The notes below the pieces were generated by a model, which saw only the letters and a program-made list of their open reading frames with translations, was not told the origin of the DNA and did not search any database. Both the position numbers and the translations under genes were made by a program. A stretch of 5,468 nt of DNA from the NCBI GenBank assembly GCA_017460265.1, contig JAFUBJ010000272.1, positions 1-5,468 on the forward strand. Reading direction: 5' to 3'. Shown piece by piece: positions 5,288 to 5,468 of the stretch (its first letter is position 1; every line of letters starts with the position of its first letter). The stretch comes from Atopobiaceae bacterium (GTDB lineage: Bacteria; Actinomycetota; Coriobacteriia; Coriobacteriales; Atopobiaceae).

Positions 5288-5305
5288 TTAGCCAACGTTA
5301 GCCAA
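5288..5305. repeat. Paired direct repeat TTAGCCAA, 10-base period
   Basis: TTAGCCAA occurs at 5288-5295 and again at 5298-5305, one helical turn apart, in the AT-richer gap between the phage terminator and the tRNA terminator. The first copy also overlaps a short palindrome, GGCTTAGCC (5285-5293). Such spacing beside a tRNA attachment site could mark integrase or excisionase arm sites, but that is an inference. Confidence 0.45.
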
Positions 5306-5320
5306 AAGCAAGGTACCGAG

Positions 5321-5357
5321 CAAAAGAAAACAGGCCAGAGGACATAGCCTCTGACCT
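5321..5357 (-). terminator. Intrinsic terminator of the tRNA-Pro gene
   Basis: On the - strand AGGTCAGAGG (5357-5348) pairs with CCTCTGGCCT (5341-5332) across a 6-base loop, one pair being G-T. It is followed by GTTTTCTTTTG (5331-5321). It starts 10 bases after the tRNA 3' end. On the + strand no T-run follows the stem, so it acts in one direction only. Confidence 0.8.
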
Positions 5358-5367
5358 GCTAAAATTC

Positions 5368-5444
<77 letters not shown>

Positions 5445-5468
5445 CTTGCGAATAAGAACAATACCACA

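Noticed and set aside
5210..5320. CRISPR array or insertion sequence end in the non-coding gap
   Set aside because: Only one pair of 8-base repeats is present, with no spacers, and there is no transposase or terminal inverted repeat pair of the right size.

Overview
The window looks like the right-hand end of a prophage in a GC-rich Gram-positive bacterium, most likely an actinobacterium of the Coriobacteriia type. That placement is an inference. It rests on strong G/C preference at third codon positions, strong AGGAGG-type ribosome binding sites, a holin and endolysin typical of phages of Gram-positive hosts, and tail modules that recur in gut Firmicutes and Actinobacteria phages. No host gene except a tRNA is visible, so the genus is open.

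Layout, left to right, all proteins on the + strand. Positions 1-1026 hold the C-terminal part of a large tail tip/baseplate protein that begins outside the window. Next come two tail accessory genes (1039-2082 and 2093-2458) that share an N-terminal module; the second also carries an Ig-like module found in the first gene. A tail fibre or receptor-binding protein gene follows (2467-3507). A 67-residue membrane protein (3519-3722) precedes an intrinsic terminator (3755-3787). The lysis cassette is a class-4-like holin (3816-4217) and a Cys/His endolysin with an SH3 wall-binding domain (4219-4938). Two very small genes overlap in series at the end: a 43-residue single-span membrane protein (4935-5066) and a 48-residue zinc-ribbon protein (5063-5209). 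A strong terminator (5214-5247) closes the late transcript.

The rest, about 160 bases (5210-5367), has no gene. It holds the phage terminator, a pair of short direct repeats, and the terminator of a convergent tRNA-Pro(GGG) gene on the - strand (5368-5444). The tRNA 3' end faces the phage genes, as expected for a phage integrated into the 3' end of a tRNA gene. The integrase and the second att copy are not in the window.

The genes form one late programme: build the tail tip and fibres that recognise the host, then lyse the cell. The points most worth a second look are the mutually exclusive RNA hairpins just before the holin, the zinc-ribbon and membrane micro-genes coupled to the endolysin, and the module shuffling among three adjacent tail genes. 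I see no defence island, CRISPR array, insertion sequence or reverse transcriptase here.
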